This document shows positions 1-5,987 of a stretch of 6,016 bases of DNA, in pieces. The notes beneath the pieces were generated by a model. It saw only the letters and a list, made by a program, of their open reading frames with translations, did no database searches and was not told the origin of the DNA. Source of the DNA: Bacillota bacterium (GTDB lineage: Bacteria; Bacillota; Dethiobacteria; DTU022). The stretch lies in the NCBI GenBank assembly GCA_012727685.1, contig JAAYGO010000039.1, positions 1-6,016 of the forward strand. The letters are read 5' to 3'. The position numbers and the translations under genes were made by a program. Every line of letters begins with the position of its first letter. Position 1 is the stretch's first letter.

Positions 1-20
1 CTGGAGATCCTTTGTTGAGG

Positions 21-45
21 GATCCTTCGCTTCGCTCAGGATAAC
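21..45. repeat. Dispersed-repeat-like sequence, CCTGAGCGAAGCGAAGG type
   Basis: Read on the minus strand this holds CCTGAGCGAAGCGAAGG, which I recognise from memory as the core of a short intergenic repeat common in many bacterial genomes. The ends ATCCT (22-26) and AGGAT (38-42) are inverted. A second GATCCTT at 6-12 repeats the one at 21-27, suggesting a partial or duplicated copy. The TGA stop of the VanW gene (complement of 36-38) lies inside it. Copy number cannot be judged from one window. Confidence 0.6.
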
Positions 46-1481
46 CAATAAAATGACATGCGAACTGTAGGAGGCTGGTTCCCTTCCCGCCCAAGCTGTG
101 AGTCAAAGTCACCGTCCCCTTGACTCACAGTGCTTGGATGCACTTCCGGACCGCGGCGGATCACGGTGGGGTAGGGGTAGTAGCGGTCTTCGGAAATCTT
201 GGTCCGGCTCTCCACCCGGCCCTCGCTGGAGACTATCCGCCATGCCTCGACCAGGTAACCGGGGTAGCCCTCGTCAATCTCAACTTCACCCGGGGCGAGA
301 GCCGGGTCGATTTCGATGATCTCGGGCGGCGGATAAACGGCCAGTGTCCTGGTCTCGATCTCCACTTTTTTACTGGTGGGGGAGCCGAAAATGCGGAAGG
401 TCAGGGCGTCACCCTCCACAAAGGCTTCGATCATGACCGCCTGTTCCGTATTGTTGCGCACTTTTAGATCGCGGGCGCCGTAGCTGAGCGTGGCGTCCCG
501 CCCGGGCTCAATGTACGGCACGGTGAGGTCGTGGTTGTGCCGCTCCACGATCTCCAGACCCGCCAGGAGCGCCGCGTTATAAAAGGTGGAGGAGATCTGG
601 CAGAGTCCCCCGCCGAAGCCGGGGACAAGCTCCCGGCCTACAATCACCGGTGCCTCTTTATAGCCCTTTTCTGCCGTGGTCTCGCCGTAGAAGTCGTTTA
701 AGGAAAGAAGCGCCCCGGGGGCGAGAAAGTAATGATTGATCAGGGAAGCGGCAAGCTTGATATTATGAACGCGGTTCGCCTTGGTGGGGTCAAAGATGGT
801 GGTAAAGCTGCTCCTCATGGCGGTGATCCCCTCTTCACGCAATAACCGGGCGGTGATTGCCGCGGGGATGCTTTCGCCGGGTACCGTGACAGAGGGGGGC
901 GGTGGTGGAGCGGCGAGGCTCTCGTGGATGCGCTGCACCAGTTCGGGGCGGGATAGCTTAAACCCCGTTTCTTCCGCGATGATTTCCGCCGGGGAGCCCG
1001 CTTCCCCGGCGGCGATGGAAGCATTTTTAGCTTCGCAGTTAAAGGCATTTTCCAGCCGGAGCAGAGCCTGCTGCAGCTTTTTTTCATCCACCCGGTAGGG
1101 GAGGGGGAGATGAACGGGAGCGGTGAGCAGGTGCAGGCGCTCTGCGAAGTTGAGGGGCCAGCGCTTTTGCCGCCCGTAGCCGAAGGCCTGCTCCAGGATC
1201 TTTCTCTGATCCGGGATAAAGCCCAGTTCCGCGAGGGGGATGGTGAGCGGCGCGCCGCCGGGGCGCGCAAAGGTTAAGGCAGCCCTGGCGATGGCCTTTT
1301 CGGCCGCTGCCGGATCGGCGCCCCCTAAAGAGATGTTTTGCAAGTATACCCCGGGGTAAATGCGCTCCCGGTAATAGAGATGATCAAGGAGGAGCAGCGC
1401 GATCAGCCCCGCTGCTGCCAGCAGGATTAAGATTCTTTTCTTCGGCCTCCTCTTCGGACTCCGCTTTCTGCCGCGCAGCAT
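36..1481 (-). CDS. VanW family protein with G5 domain, membrane-anchored
   Basis: 481 aa. A basic N terminus (residues 1-16) precedes one hydrophobic helix (about 17-34), so the protein is probably anchored with its bulk outside the membrane. Residues about 42-205 resemble the peptidoglycan-binding-like repeats usually found before VanW domains and end in a proline run (192-196). The VanW domain spans about 225-355, with its hallmark GFGGGLCQISSTFYNAAL (288-305), the RHNHDLTV segment (H315, H317) and PYIEPGRDATLSYG. A G5-like domain follows (about 370-443), ending YPYPTVIRRG. The family is named from vancomycin-resistance clusters; its biochemical role is not established, and no other van gene is here, so a general cell-wall role is more likely than resistance. 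The ATG start has a G-rich weak Shine-Dalgarno (ccgggggt) upstream. Oddity: family similarity ends near residue 447; residues 449-464 are encoded by an inverted repeat, and the stop lies in a second repeat-like sequence. Confidence 0.93.
   Translation of the reverse strand: MLRGRKRSPKRRPKKRILILLAAAGLIALLLLDHLYYRERIYPGVYLQNISLGGADPAAAEKAIARAALTFARPGGAPLTIPLAELGFIPDQRKILEQAFGYGRQKRWPLNFAERLHLLTAPVHLPLPYRVDEKKLQQALLRLENAFNCEAKNASIAAGEAGSPAEIIAEETGFKLSRPELVQRIHESLAAPPPPPSVTVPGESIPAAITARLLREEGITAMRSSFTTIFDPTKANRVHNIKLAASLINHYFLAPGALLSLNDFYGETTAEKGYKEAPVIVGRELVPGFGGGLCQISSTFYNAALLAGLEIVERHNHDLTVPYIEPGRDATLSYGARDLKVRNNTEQAVMIEAFVEGDALTFRIFGSPTSKKVEIETRTLAVYPPPEIIEIDPALAPGEVEIDEGYPGYLVEAWRIVSSEGRVESRTKISEDRYYPYPTVIRRGPEVHPSTVSQGDGDFDSQLGREGNQPPTVRMSFYWLS
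91..137. repeat. Long inverted repeat (REP/MITE-like hairpin) inside the VanW C-terminal coding region
   Basis: The left arm 91-106 (CCAAGCTGTGAGTCAA) and right arm 120-137 (TTGACTCACAGTGCTTGG) are complementary over 16 pairs with one 2-base bulge, around a 13-base loop (107-119). On the minus strand the loop reads GGGGACGGTGACT. I recall GGGGACGGT next to GAGTCAA arms as a dispersed palindromic element in several Bacillota, but copy number is not testable here. The hairpin is in frame with the VanW gene and encodes residues 449-464. It could also fold in the 3' end of the mRNA, where it has no following U-run and so is not a classical terminator. Confidence 0.8.
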
Positions 1482-1560
1482 GGTTTACCCCCGGGTTTCC
1501 ATATTATTAAGCCGGCTCCGCAGCCTGCGTCTGCAGCTTAATACAGTATATCTGGCAGGG

Positions 1561-1634
1561 CGCCCCCCTATGAGCAGGAATTATGGGGGCATATCCGGCG
1601 CGCCCTTGTCATAGGTACAGAAAGCAGGGGGGCG
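1561..1634 (+). promoter_or_regulatory. Putative leader of the EamA gene with mutually exclusive pairings that could hide its RBS
   Basis: In the 156-base divergent gap, the segment CGCCCCCC (1561-1568) is perfectly complementary over 8 G/C pairs to GGGGGGCG (1627-1634), which contains the Shine-Dalgarno of the permease gene. The same C-run can instead pair with GGGGGC (1585-1590) as a local hairpin with a 17-base loop, which would free the ribosome binding site. This is the layout of an RBS-sequestering switch. I do not recognise a known riboswitch class, and no clear -35/-10 pair is visible for either divergent gene, so whether this region is transcribed is inferred. G and C runs in GC-rich DNA can pair by chance. 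Confidence 0.35.
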
Positions 1635-1637
1635 TTG

Positions 1638-2476
1638 GTGCGCATGCAAAGGGGTTATCTAAAGGTAATTGCGGCATCCTTAATCTGGGGGACCATCGGC
1701 GCCTTCGCCCGCTGGAGCGGCCTCAATCCGCTGGAGCTATCCTTCTTCAGGCTCCTGCTAGCGGGCATTGCATTATCGCTTTTGCTGCCCCCCGGCCGCC
1801 GCCGCTCCGCCCTGGCGGGCAAGGGATACCTGCTCCTTTTCCTGGCCGGGGTGCTCTTTGCAGCGGACAGTTTATTTTTTTTTGGGCTTTGCAGCTCACC
1901 ACGATTACCAACGCGGTGCTGCCGTACAATATACAACCGGTCATGATCGCTTTGCTGGCGCCTTTTATTTTAAAGGAAAAGCTGGAGCGGGGCCTGATCC
2001 CGGTTTTACTGCTATCCCTGCTCGGGCTCTTGATCCTGGTTTTCCCCACTCTCTCCGAGTACTCCCGCTCCGACTTGGCAGGGATCGGCCTCGCCCTGGC
2101 GGGCACCTTTTTTCTTTCCGTAATCACGCTCATCACCAGGCTCCTCAAGGCCGACGCCGCCACCTTTGTTTATTACGAGATGTTCATCGCCGTATTCTGC
2201 CTGCTTCCCTTCCTCAAGCCCTCCCGGCTTCTCGATTGGCGCGCCCTGGTCATGGCTGCCGTGATCGGGCTGGTGCATACGGCGCTCGGCTATATCCTCT
2301 ATTATGATGGGCTCGGTGAAACGAAAATGCAGTATGCGGCCACCCTGACCTATATCACCCCGGTTACCGCCGTGCTGACCGGCTATCTCTTTTTCCGCGA
2401 GGAGATCAGCCCCTACGCCATCATTGGTGGAGTCCTGATTATGGCCAACAGCATCATGGTGACGCTTAAAAAGTAG
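1638..2476 (+). CDS. EamA/DMT-family permease, interrupted by a -1 frameshift
   Basis: Two overlapping frames together make one complete drug/metabolite transporter of about 279 aa, a usual length for this family. The first frame (GTG at 1638 to 1883) carries helices 1-3, including IAASLIWGTIGAFARW. After a shift of -1 in the T-run the second frame (1883 to TAG at 2474-2476) continues with ALQLTTITNAVLPYN, helix 4, and helices 5-10, including YAATLTYITPVTAVLTGYLF. Joined across the run the protein reads DSLFFFWALQLT, as expected for helix 3. GTG at 1638 is chosen because AGGGGGG (1626-1632) lies 5 bases upstream; TTG 1635 is too close and ATG 1644 is possible with 11-base spacing. Such proteins usually export small metabolites or amino acids; the substrate cannot be told. 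Both halves are well preserved with no other lesion, so sequencing error, slippage or a very recent mutation fit better than an old pseudogene. Confidence 0.85.
1875..1883 (+). other. T9 homopolymer at the frameshift site of the permease gene
   Basis: Nine consecutive T separate the two reading frames. In the first frame the run is three TTT codons, giving a T TTT TTT heptamer (1877-1883) that fits the X XXY YYZ pattern for -1 ribosomal slippage. A nine-U tract is also long enough for polymerase slippage, as known for Shigella mxiE. A tenth T would restore the full protein, so a homopolymer miscall is an equal or better explanation. Confidence 0.75.
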
Positions 2477-2482
2477 CGAGCG

Positions 2483-2508
2483 GCTCCTTTGCAGTTTAAA
2501 AAGGGAGC
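2483..2508 (+). terminator. Hairpin after the permease stop, lacking a U-tract
   Basis: GCTCCTTT (2483-2490) pairs with AAGGGAGC (2501-2508) as an 8-pair stem with one G-T wobble and a 10-base loop, 6 bases after the permease stop codon. No U-run follows, so it is at best a weak terminator or an mRNA 3'-end stabiliser. Confidence 0.3.
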
Positions 2509-2546
2509 AGCGGTGAAAATTAGGTACACCATTGGCTTGTTTATTC

Positions 2547-2555
2547 TGGTATAAT
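2547..2555 (+). promoter_or_regulatory. Extended -10 promoter for serA
   Basis: TGG-TATAAT is a perfect extended -10 element (TGn plus consensus hexamer) in an AT-rich stretch between the permease stop and serA. No good -35 is found at 16-18 bases, which is tolerated in extended -10 promoters. It predicts a transcript start near 2562 and a leader of about 77 bases. I see no T-box or known riboswitch in that leader. Confidence 0.65.
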
Positions 2556-2620
2556 TTAATTCAACAATTTGCCTTTTCTGGCCAATGAGAGGTTTTTATT
2601 CACGAACCAGCATTTCTCGC

Positions 2621-2626
2621 AGGAGG
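2621..2626 (+). promoter_or_regulatory. AGGAGG ribosome binding site of serA
   Basis: A consensus AGGAGG lies 12 bases before ATG 2639, a longer than usual spacing. It still fixes the start, because the upstream in-frame ATG at 2585 would put this motif inside the gene and add 18 residues that do not look like SerA. Confidence 0.75.
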
Positions 2627-2638
2627 TTGGCAGCAGCG

Positions 2639-4273
2639 ATGCATCACATTCTGGTCAGCGATACCCTGTCGGAAAAAGGTTTGGCGCTCCTCCGGGAAAA
2701 GGCCAGGGTCGATTACCTCCCCGGCCTTAAGCCGGAGCGTTTGCTCGAAATCATCGGCCGCTATGATGCCTTGATTGTGCGCAGCGGCACCAAGGTGACC
2801 GCCACCGTCCTGGAGGCGGGGCGGAATTTGAAGGTTGTCGGCCGGGCCGGCTCCGGGGTCGATAATATCGATGTGGAGAAGGCCACGGAAAGGGGCATCA
2901 TGGTGATCAATACCCCCGGCGCGAACACCATTTCCACCGCCGAACATACCGTGGCCATGCTCACCGCGCTGGCCCGCAATATCCCCGCCGCCCATAACAC
3001 TTACCGGAGCGGCTCCTTTCAAAGGGACAAGTTTGTGGGGGTGGAGCTGGCCGGAAAGAAGCTGGGCATTATCGGCTTGGGCCGCATCGGCAGCGAGGTT
3101 GCCCGGCGGGCGCGCTCCATGAGGATGCGGCTGATGGCCTACGATCCCTACATCGCACCGGAAAGGGCTGAAAAAATGGGGGTGGAACCGGTTGCGCTGG
3201 AAACCCTGCTCCGCGAAGCCGATTTTATCACCCTCCATGTGCCCCTGGTGGCGGCGACGCGCCACATGATCGGGGAGAAAGAATTCGCACTGATGAAACC
3301 GGGGGTGCGCCTGATCAACTGCGCCCGCGGCGGCCTGGTCTGTGAAGAGGCCCTCTGCCGGGCGCTGGAGGAGGGCAAGGTCGCCGGCGCGGCGCTCGAT
3401 GTCTTTGAGAATGACAACCCGCGGGAAAACAGGCTGTTCAGCATGGATAACGTCATCGTGACCCCGCACCTGGGAGCTTCCACTTTTGAAGCCCAGGAAA
3501 ACGTGGCGGTGCAGGTGGCGGACCAGGTCTTAAAGGCGCTGCAGGGCGAACCGGTGGCCTCGGCGGTCAATGTGCCCGGCTTCTCCGATGAAGTCATGGC
3601 CGAGGTGGAACCGTATCTGCCGCTGATGCACCTGCTGGGCAGCTTCCTGATGCAGCTTTTCGGCGGCTCGGTGGAAGAGGTGGAGATCCATTACAGCGGT
3701 GAAATCGCGGCCAGGCCCCTTGCGCCGCTGACAACGACGTGCCTGATCGGGATCTTGCAGACCATCCTCGGGGAACAGGCCAACTATGTCAATGCGCCGC
3801 ACCTGATCAAAAACCGTGGCATCAAGGTTAAAGAATTCAGCACGAGCAGCCTGAAAAGCTACACCAACCACGTGGCGGTGAAAGTGAAGTCGGGAGAGAG
3901 AGCCTATACCGTGGCCGGGACGCTGCTCGATGAAAACGATATCCGCATCGTCCAGATCAACGGTTACATTATGGATGTGGTTCCCTCCCGCTACATGCTC
4001 ATTACCACCCATTATGACCGTCCCGGGGTGGTGGGCCACGTGGGCACCATTCTCGGCAGCGAAAAGATCAACATCGCCGGCATGCAGCTGGGGCGGCAGG
4101 CCATCGGCGGGGAAGCGATCATGGTCATCCAGGTGGATGTCCCGGTTCCGCAGGCTGTCATCGAAAAAATAAATGCCTTCGAGCTGATGCTCTCGACCCG
4201 CTTTGTGGAGCTTGTGGGACAGGATCTGATTAAACGCCGGGAAAAGGGGACAGGCCCAGCGCCCTCCCGGTGA
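2639..4273 (+). CDS. serA: D-3-phosphoglycerate dehydrogenase, long form with ACT domain
   Basis: 544 aa. It oxidises 3-phosphoglycerate with NAD+ to 3-phosphohydroxypyruvate, the first step of serine synthesis in the cytosol. The order is: substrate-binding domain part 1 (about 1-100), NAD-binding Rossmann domain (about 101-285) with GLGRIG (G146, G148, G151) and D169 after the second strand, which favours NAD over NADP; then the intervening (ASB) domain (about 315-440); then a C-terminal ACT domain (about 452-524) with DRPGVVG, the usual serine feedback site. The active-site Arg is R230 (NCARGG) and the His is H277 (TPHLGAST). Aligned without gaps to human PHGDH, whose catalytic Glu265 lies in TEEPP, this protein has ENDNP, placing Asp (D259) at that position. 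About 15 extra residues follow the ACT domain. serC and serB are not in the window. It probably shares a transcript with the gene 36 bases downstream. Confidence 0.97.
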   Translation: MHHILVSDTLSEKGLALLREKARVDYLPGLKPERLLEIIGRYDALIVRSGTKVTATVLEAGRNLKVVGRAGSGVDNIDVEKATERGIMVINTPGANTISTAEHTVAMLTALARNIPAAHNTYRSGSFQRDKFVGVELAGKKLGIIGLGRIGSEVARRARSMRMRLMAYDPYIAPERAEKMGVEPVALETLLREADFITLHVPLVAATRHMIGEKEFALMKPGVRLINCARGGLVCEEALCRALEEGKVAGAALDVFENDNPRENRLFSMDNVIVTPHLGASTFEAQENVAVQVADQVLKALQGEPVASAVNVPGFSDEVMAEVEPYLPLMHLLGSFLMQLFGGSVEEVEIHYSGEIAARPLAPLTTTCLIGILQTILGEQANYVNAPHLIKNRGIKVKEFSTSSLKSYTNHVAVKVKSGERAYTVAGTLLDENDIRIVQINGYIMDVVPSRYMLITTHYDRPGVVGHVGTILGSEKINIAGMQLGRQAIGGEAIMVIQVDVPVPQAVIEKINAFELMLSTRFVELVGQDLIKRREKGTGPAPSR

Positions 4274-4309
4274 AAGTGGGATGTAAGAGGTGAGAAATGG
4301 AGGGGAAAC

Positions 4310-4891
4310 ATGGCAGTGGAAATCCTGTTCAGCCTGCTAATCGGGATCGGGCTCAGCGCGACCAGCGGTTTCCGGATCTTTGTCCCTTTCCTGGTTTTAA
4401 GCATCGTGTCGTTAACCGGCCACGTGAAGCTGGCCCCCGGCTTTGATTGGATCGGCACCTATCCAGCCCTGATCGCCTTTGCCGTGGCTACCATTTTGGA
4501 GATATTAGCCTACTTCTTCCCTTATGTGGACAACCTGCTCAGCGCCGCCGGTGTTCCCGCCGCCGTAATCGCCGGCACCGTGCTCTCAGCGGCGGTATTC
4601 TTTGAGATGGGACCGCTGGCCACCTGGGCGGTGGCGATTATCGCCGGCGGGGGATCAGCCCTGGCGAGCAAGACCGCCAGCACCGCAGCGCATACCGGTT
4701 CGACCACCACCACCGGGGGCACGGCCAACCCGGTCCTCTCTGCAATTGAATCGCTCATTTCCACGTTCCTGGCGGTCCTTTCGGTGCTGGTGCCCATTCT
4801 GGCCGTCCTGCTGATCGCCCTGGCCATTTACGGCGCTGTAAGATTTTACCGGCGGGTTAAAGGGCGCCGCAGCAAGCTAAAAGCCGGATAG
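4310..4891 (+). CDS. DUF4126 family integral membrane protein
   Basis: 193 aa. Family features are visible: GIGLSATSGFRIFVPFLVLS near the N terminus, then FDWIGTYPALIAFAVATILEILAYFFPYVD in two stretches, a Gly/Ala-rich helix pair (about 80-120), the SKTASTAAHTGSTTTTGGTANP loop region (about 120-143), a final long hydrophobic helix (about 153-182) and a basic tail. Four to five membrane segments are likely. The family has no established function that I know of. The ATG is preceded by GGAGGGG (4299-4305) at good spacing. It starts 36 bases after serA with no hairpin between, so co-transcription is likely; whether this linkage is functional is unknown. Confidence 0.88.
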   Translation: MAVEILFSLLIGIGLSATSGFRIFVPFLVLSIVSLTGHVKLAPGFDWIGTYPALIAFAVATILEILAYFFPYVDNLLSAAGVPAAVIAGTVLSAAVFFEMGPLATWAVAIIAGGGSALASKTASTAAHTGSTTTTGGTANPVLSAIESLISTFLAVLSVLVPILAVLLIALAIYGAVRFYRRVKGRRSKLKAG

Positions 4892-5109
4892 TTAGGCAGA
4901 AATAGCTATCAGAAATTGCCGCAACTGGAGCTGAACCTGGACGCAGCTATTGGAAGTCAGAGGCCAAAGACCATGTTTGAAGAACAACCATCACAAAAGG
5001 TGTCAAAGATACTTTTCAACTAGGCTATTCAGCAGGAATATAATATTTATGAAGAGCAATACCATGGGGTTGAATCATGTGTTTATAGTTAGAGGCAGGG
5101 GATAAAAAG
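4892..5109 (+). other. AT-richer intergenic gap with a 43-codon protein-like remnant
   Basis: No full gene is seen in this 218-base gap. Directly after the TAG of the DUF4126 gene, the same frame stays open for 43 codons (4892-5020, stop TAG 5021-5023) and reads like protein, for example LPQLELNLDAAIGSQRPKT then EEQPSQKVSKILFN. It does not match DUF4126 and has no start with an RBS. I read it as a possible 3' fragment of a lost gene. Base composition is clearly more AT-rich than the neighbouring genes. A 7-base inverted pair AATAGCT (4901-4907) / AGCTATT (4945-4951) is probably chance. Confidence 0.35.
5039..5044 (+). promoter_or_regulatory. Possible -10 element for the sirtuin gene
   Basis: A perfect TATAAT lies about 65 bases before the sirtuin start. 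The matching -35 region (TCAACT, 17-base spacer) agrees at only 3 of 6 positions and there is no TGn extension, so the call is weak. Confidence 0.35.
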
Positions 5110-5853
5110 GTGAATTATATTGCGCAGATCAGAGAAGCGGCGGAGCTGATCAGGGAGAGCGCGCACTGCTACTGCTTGACCGGTGCGGGCATGAGCACGG
5201 AAAGCGGCATCCCCGATTTCCGCAGTCCCGGCGGCTTATGGCAGGAGATTGACCCGATCAAGACTTCGTCCGCGGAAGTGCTTTACAATAACCCCCGGGT
5301 TTTTTACGAGGTTGCCTTTACCCGTTTTGCGCGGATCACCAGGGCCGAACCCAATGCCGGCCACCGCTCCCTGGCCAGGCTGGAGCAGATGGGCTACCTC
5401 AAGGGGCTGGTCACGCAAAACATTGATGGGCTGCATGTCAAAGCGGGGTCGCAAAGGGTGTGGGAAGTTCACGGGCACCTGCGCTCCGGTTACTGCCTCG
5501 GCTGTCAAAAGCGCTACCCGTTCGAATTTCTGGTGGAGCAGGTCGAGGGCAAGCAGATCCCCCCCTCCTGCCCCACTTGCAATCACATGCTCAGGCCTGA
5601 CGTGGTTTTATTCGGCGATCCCATGCCCCCTTTGTTTTATGAGGCCTGGGAGGAACTGGCCGGGCAGTGCGACCTGCTGCTGGTTTGCGGCAGCAGCCTG
5701 GTAGTCTACCCGGTGGCGGAGCTGCCCGCCCTAGCCCGCAAACTGATCATCATCAACCTGGAACCTACCCCTTACGACCACCTCGCCGCCGTCGTGATCC
5801 GGGAAAAATGCGGCAAGGTGCTCCCCGCCATCGTAGAGCTGCTGGAAGCATAG
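5110..5853 (+). CDS. Sir2-family NAD-dependent protein deacylase (sirtuin), zinc type
   Basis: 247 aa, a normal bacterial sirtuin length. It uses NAD+ to remove acyl groups from lysine, giving nicotinamide and O-acyl-ADP-ribose, in the cytosol. Motifs in order: GAGMSTESGIPDFR (25-38) for NAD binding; TQNIDGLH (102-109) with Q103, N104 and D106; the catalytic His in VHG (H121); four zinc cysteines C129, C132, C154 and C157 (C-x2-C-x21-C-x2-C); GSSLVVYP (194-201) and NLEPTP (216-221). The tyrosine/arginine pair typical of class III desuccinylases (CobB/SIRT5) is absent after GGLW; the pattern resembles class U enzymes such as Thermotoga Sir2, so deacetylase is the best guess. The GTG start has AGGGG (5097-5101) 8 bases upstream. 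No acetyltransferase or acetyl-CoA synthetase partner is adjacent. Confidence 0.95.
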   Translation: MNYIAQIREAAELIRESAHCYCLTGAGMSTESGIPDFRSPGGLWQEIDPIKTSSAEVLYNNPRVFYEVAFTRFARITRAEPNAGHRSLARLEQMGYLKGLVTQNIDGLHVKAGSQRVWEVHGHLRSGYCLGCQKRYPFEFLVEQVEGKQIPPSCPTCNHMLRPDVVLFGDPMPPLFYEAWEELAGQCDLLLVCGSSLVVYPVAELPALARKLIIINLEPTPYDHLAAVVIREKCGKVLPAIVELLEA

Positions 5854-5979
5854 CCGGGACAGATCGAGATCTTTGAAATTCACTGTTACAAGGTATATCA
5901 AAAGAACAGCATCGCCCGCTCTCTAACCTTTGAAGGCCTGGCAGCAGATGTTGAAAGTTTATTTGCCGATCTGCTGTAA
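5854..5979 (+). pseudogene. Possible 3' remnant of an unidentified gene after the sirtuin stop
   Basis: The 41 codons after the sirtuin TAG stay open in the same frame until TAA (5977-5979) and read like a natural C terminus, for example QIEIFEIHCYKVYQKN then SLTFEGLAADVESLFADLL. It is not part of the sirtuin fold, which ends normally near EA at residue 247, and it has no start codon with an RBS. I do not recognise the family. It may be a gene fragment or chance coding-like sequence. Confidence 0.3.
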
Positions 5980-5987
5980 GCAGGAAA

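Noticed and set aside
36..1481. VanW as evidence for a vancomycin-resistance cluster
   Set aside because: No vanA/B ligase, vanH, vanX or two-component genes are present; VanW/G5 proteins are common in Bacillota outside resistance clusters.
1519..1549. Short palindromes CGCAGcCTGCG and ATACaGTAT as operator sites in the divergent gap
   Set aside because: They are 9-11 bases, have no flanking symmetry and match no operator I know; expected by chance in such a region.
1583..1880. ATG 1583 as the start of the permease
   Set aside because: The upstream part of that frame is not hydrophobic and not EamA-like; the true first three helices are in the frame starting at 1638, so this part is out-of-frame sequence.
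2513..2554. Mini-ORF GTG...TAA of 13 codons behind an AAGGGAG motif
   Set aside because: It overlaps the serA promoter and ends in the TATAAT hexamer, so it would precede the mapped-looking transcript start; too short to support as a leader peptide.
2571..2597. Attenuator-like hairpin followed by TTTTT in the serA leader
   Set aside because: The stem is only about five pairs with two wobbles; no alternative pairing, T-box or leader peptide is visible.
2585..2638. Upstream ATG at 2585 as the serA start, adding 18 residues
   Set aside because: The consensus AGGAGG (2621-2626) lies inside that extension, the added residues are unlike SerA, and the region overlaps the leader after the extended -10 promoter.
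4889..5979. Genome-wide TAG recoding (pyrrolysine) explaining the tails after two genes
   Set aside because: TAG ends three of the five genes, each at a normal family length, and neither tail extends a known domain.
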